Positions 63,736 through 64,000 of a stretch of 64,000 nucleotides of DNA are shown one piece after another. The position numbers and the translations under genes are program-made. Source of the stretch: Aspidiotus rigidus (lineage: Eukaryota > Arthropoda > Insecta > Hemiptera > Diaspididae); the NCBI GenBank assembly GCA_035079385.1, contig JAVHKY010000005.1, forward strand, positions 3,534,001-3,598,000, read 5' to 3'. The notes under the pieces are model-generated. The model did not search any database and had not been told where the DNA came from. It saw only the letters and a list, made by a program, of their open reading frames with translations. How positions within the stretch are numbered: position 1 is the first letter of the stretch; the number at the start of each line of letters is the position of its first letter.

Positions 63736-64000
63736 GTTAGTCGAACAATACAACAAGAACTCGTACGACAAAAACACAATTCCATGTGCCCAGTGTCCAC
63801 ATGAGTGAAATTATAGCCCACGATATCCTTTATCGCTCAGTGAAGTGCGGAAAAATGGACGAATTTCCCAAAGAGGTGTACAGGTTAATGGAATGGCTCC
63901 CAAAATGTCTTTTTTAACGACGTTATACTGTAAATTTACAAAATCAAGTTTATCAAAGAACAGTAATACGTAAAGAGTCTGTGTTCTTATTTGAAAAACA
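63736..64000. other. Presumed intron sequence at window end
   Basis: Begins with the donor GTTAGT; no other feature seen. Confidence 0.4.

Overview
The window reads as gene-poor, repeat-rich nuclear DNA of an arthropod, most likely an insect. There is no prokaryotic gene layout. I can see GT-AG introns (one of 85 bp), TTAGG-type telomere-like words, long A+T-rich non-coding stretches, and a mixture of element classes typical of insects: Penelope-like elements (PLEs), several clades of LINE, a Ty3/Gypsy element, MITEs, and a Polinton/Maverick. I cannot name the species. Only three short pieces look like possible host coding sequence: exons at 35726-35928 and 63585-63735 on the plus strand, and a damaged two-exon gene at 54919-55676 on the minus strand.

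Layout. 1-3.2 kb: non-coding. 3.2-4.6 kb: decayed PLE. 5.1-8.5 kb: large cluster of an unnamed composite repeat (called family A here), built around a 45-bp minisatellite and holding a probable solo LTR. 11.9-15.5 kb: PLE copies in inverted and tandem order, one split by a 456-bp MITE with 8-bp target duplications and again by an 819-bp family A insertion. 15.5-17.2 kb: 66-bp minisatellite and a LINE. 17.7 kb: CENP-B/Tigger-like transposase fragment. 18.6-19.8 kb: two PLE tails in tandem. 20.3-22.8 kb: LINE interrupted by a 5'-truncated Gypsy element. 23-27.9 kb: duplications, A+T microsatellites, a 92-bp mariner-type MITE. 27.9-34.2 kb: PLE, a LINE carrying a solo-LTR-like insert and a foldback element, a second PLE, family A. 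35.7 kb: exon. 36.8-38.3 kb: CTA-rich satellite split by a MITE. 38.9-40.7 kb: microsatellites and family B (a relative of family A) with a long hairpin. 42.2-46.8 kb: a Jockey-like LINE inside an RNase H-bearing LINE, with an unusually long target duplication. 49.9-54.8 kb: two GTAGT-rich blocks facing each other, a second family B array, a tRNA-like sequence, a MITE. 56.9-62.9 kb: Polinton/Maverick (adintovirus-like) remnant.

The Polinton segment has the highest coding density. All its genes are on the plus strand: a protein with a conserved C-terminal domain running into a parvovirus-VP1-type phospholipase A2-like domain, a minor-capsid-like protein, an adenain-type protease overlapping it by 4 bp, a membrane protein, two duplicated zinc-finger genes, and the N-terminal/exonuclease half of a protein-primed DNA polymerase B. 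It is broken by several nonsense codons and frameshifts and stops before the polymerase palm. Integrase, packaging ATPase and major capsid protein are absent here. An A+T motif close to TATAATAAA precedes most of its start codons.

The least explained material is families A and B. They share 45-bp arrays and recurring palindromes with a 3-base TTC loop. One family A insertion has readable ends because it interrupts a PLE whose uninterrupted sequence is present elsewhere in the window.
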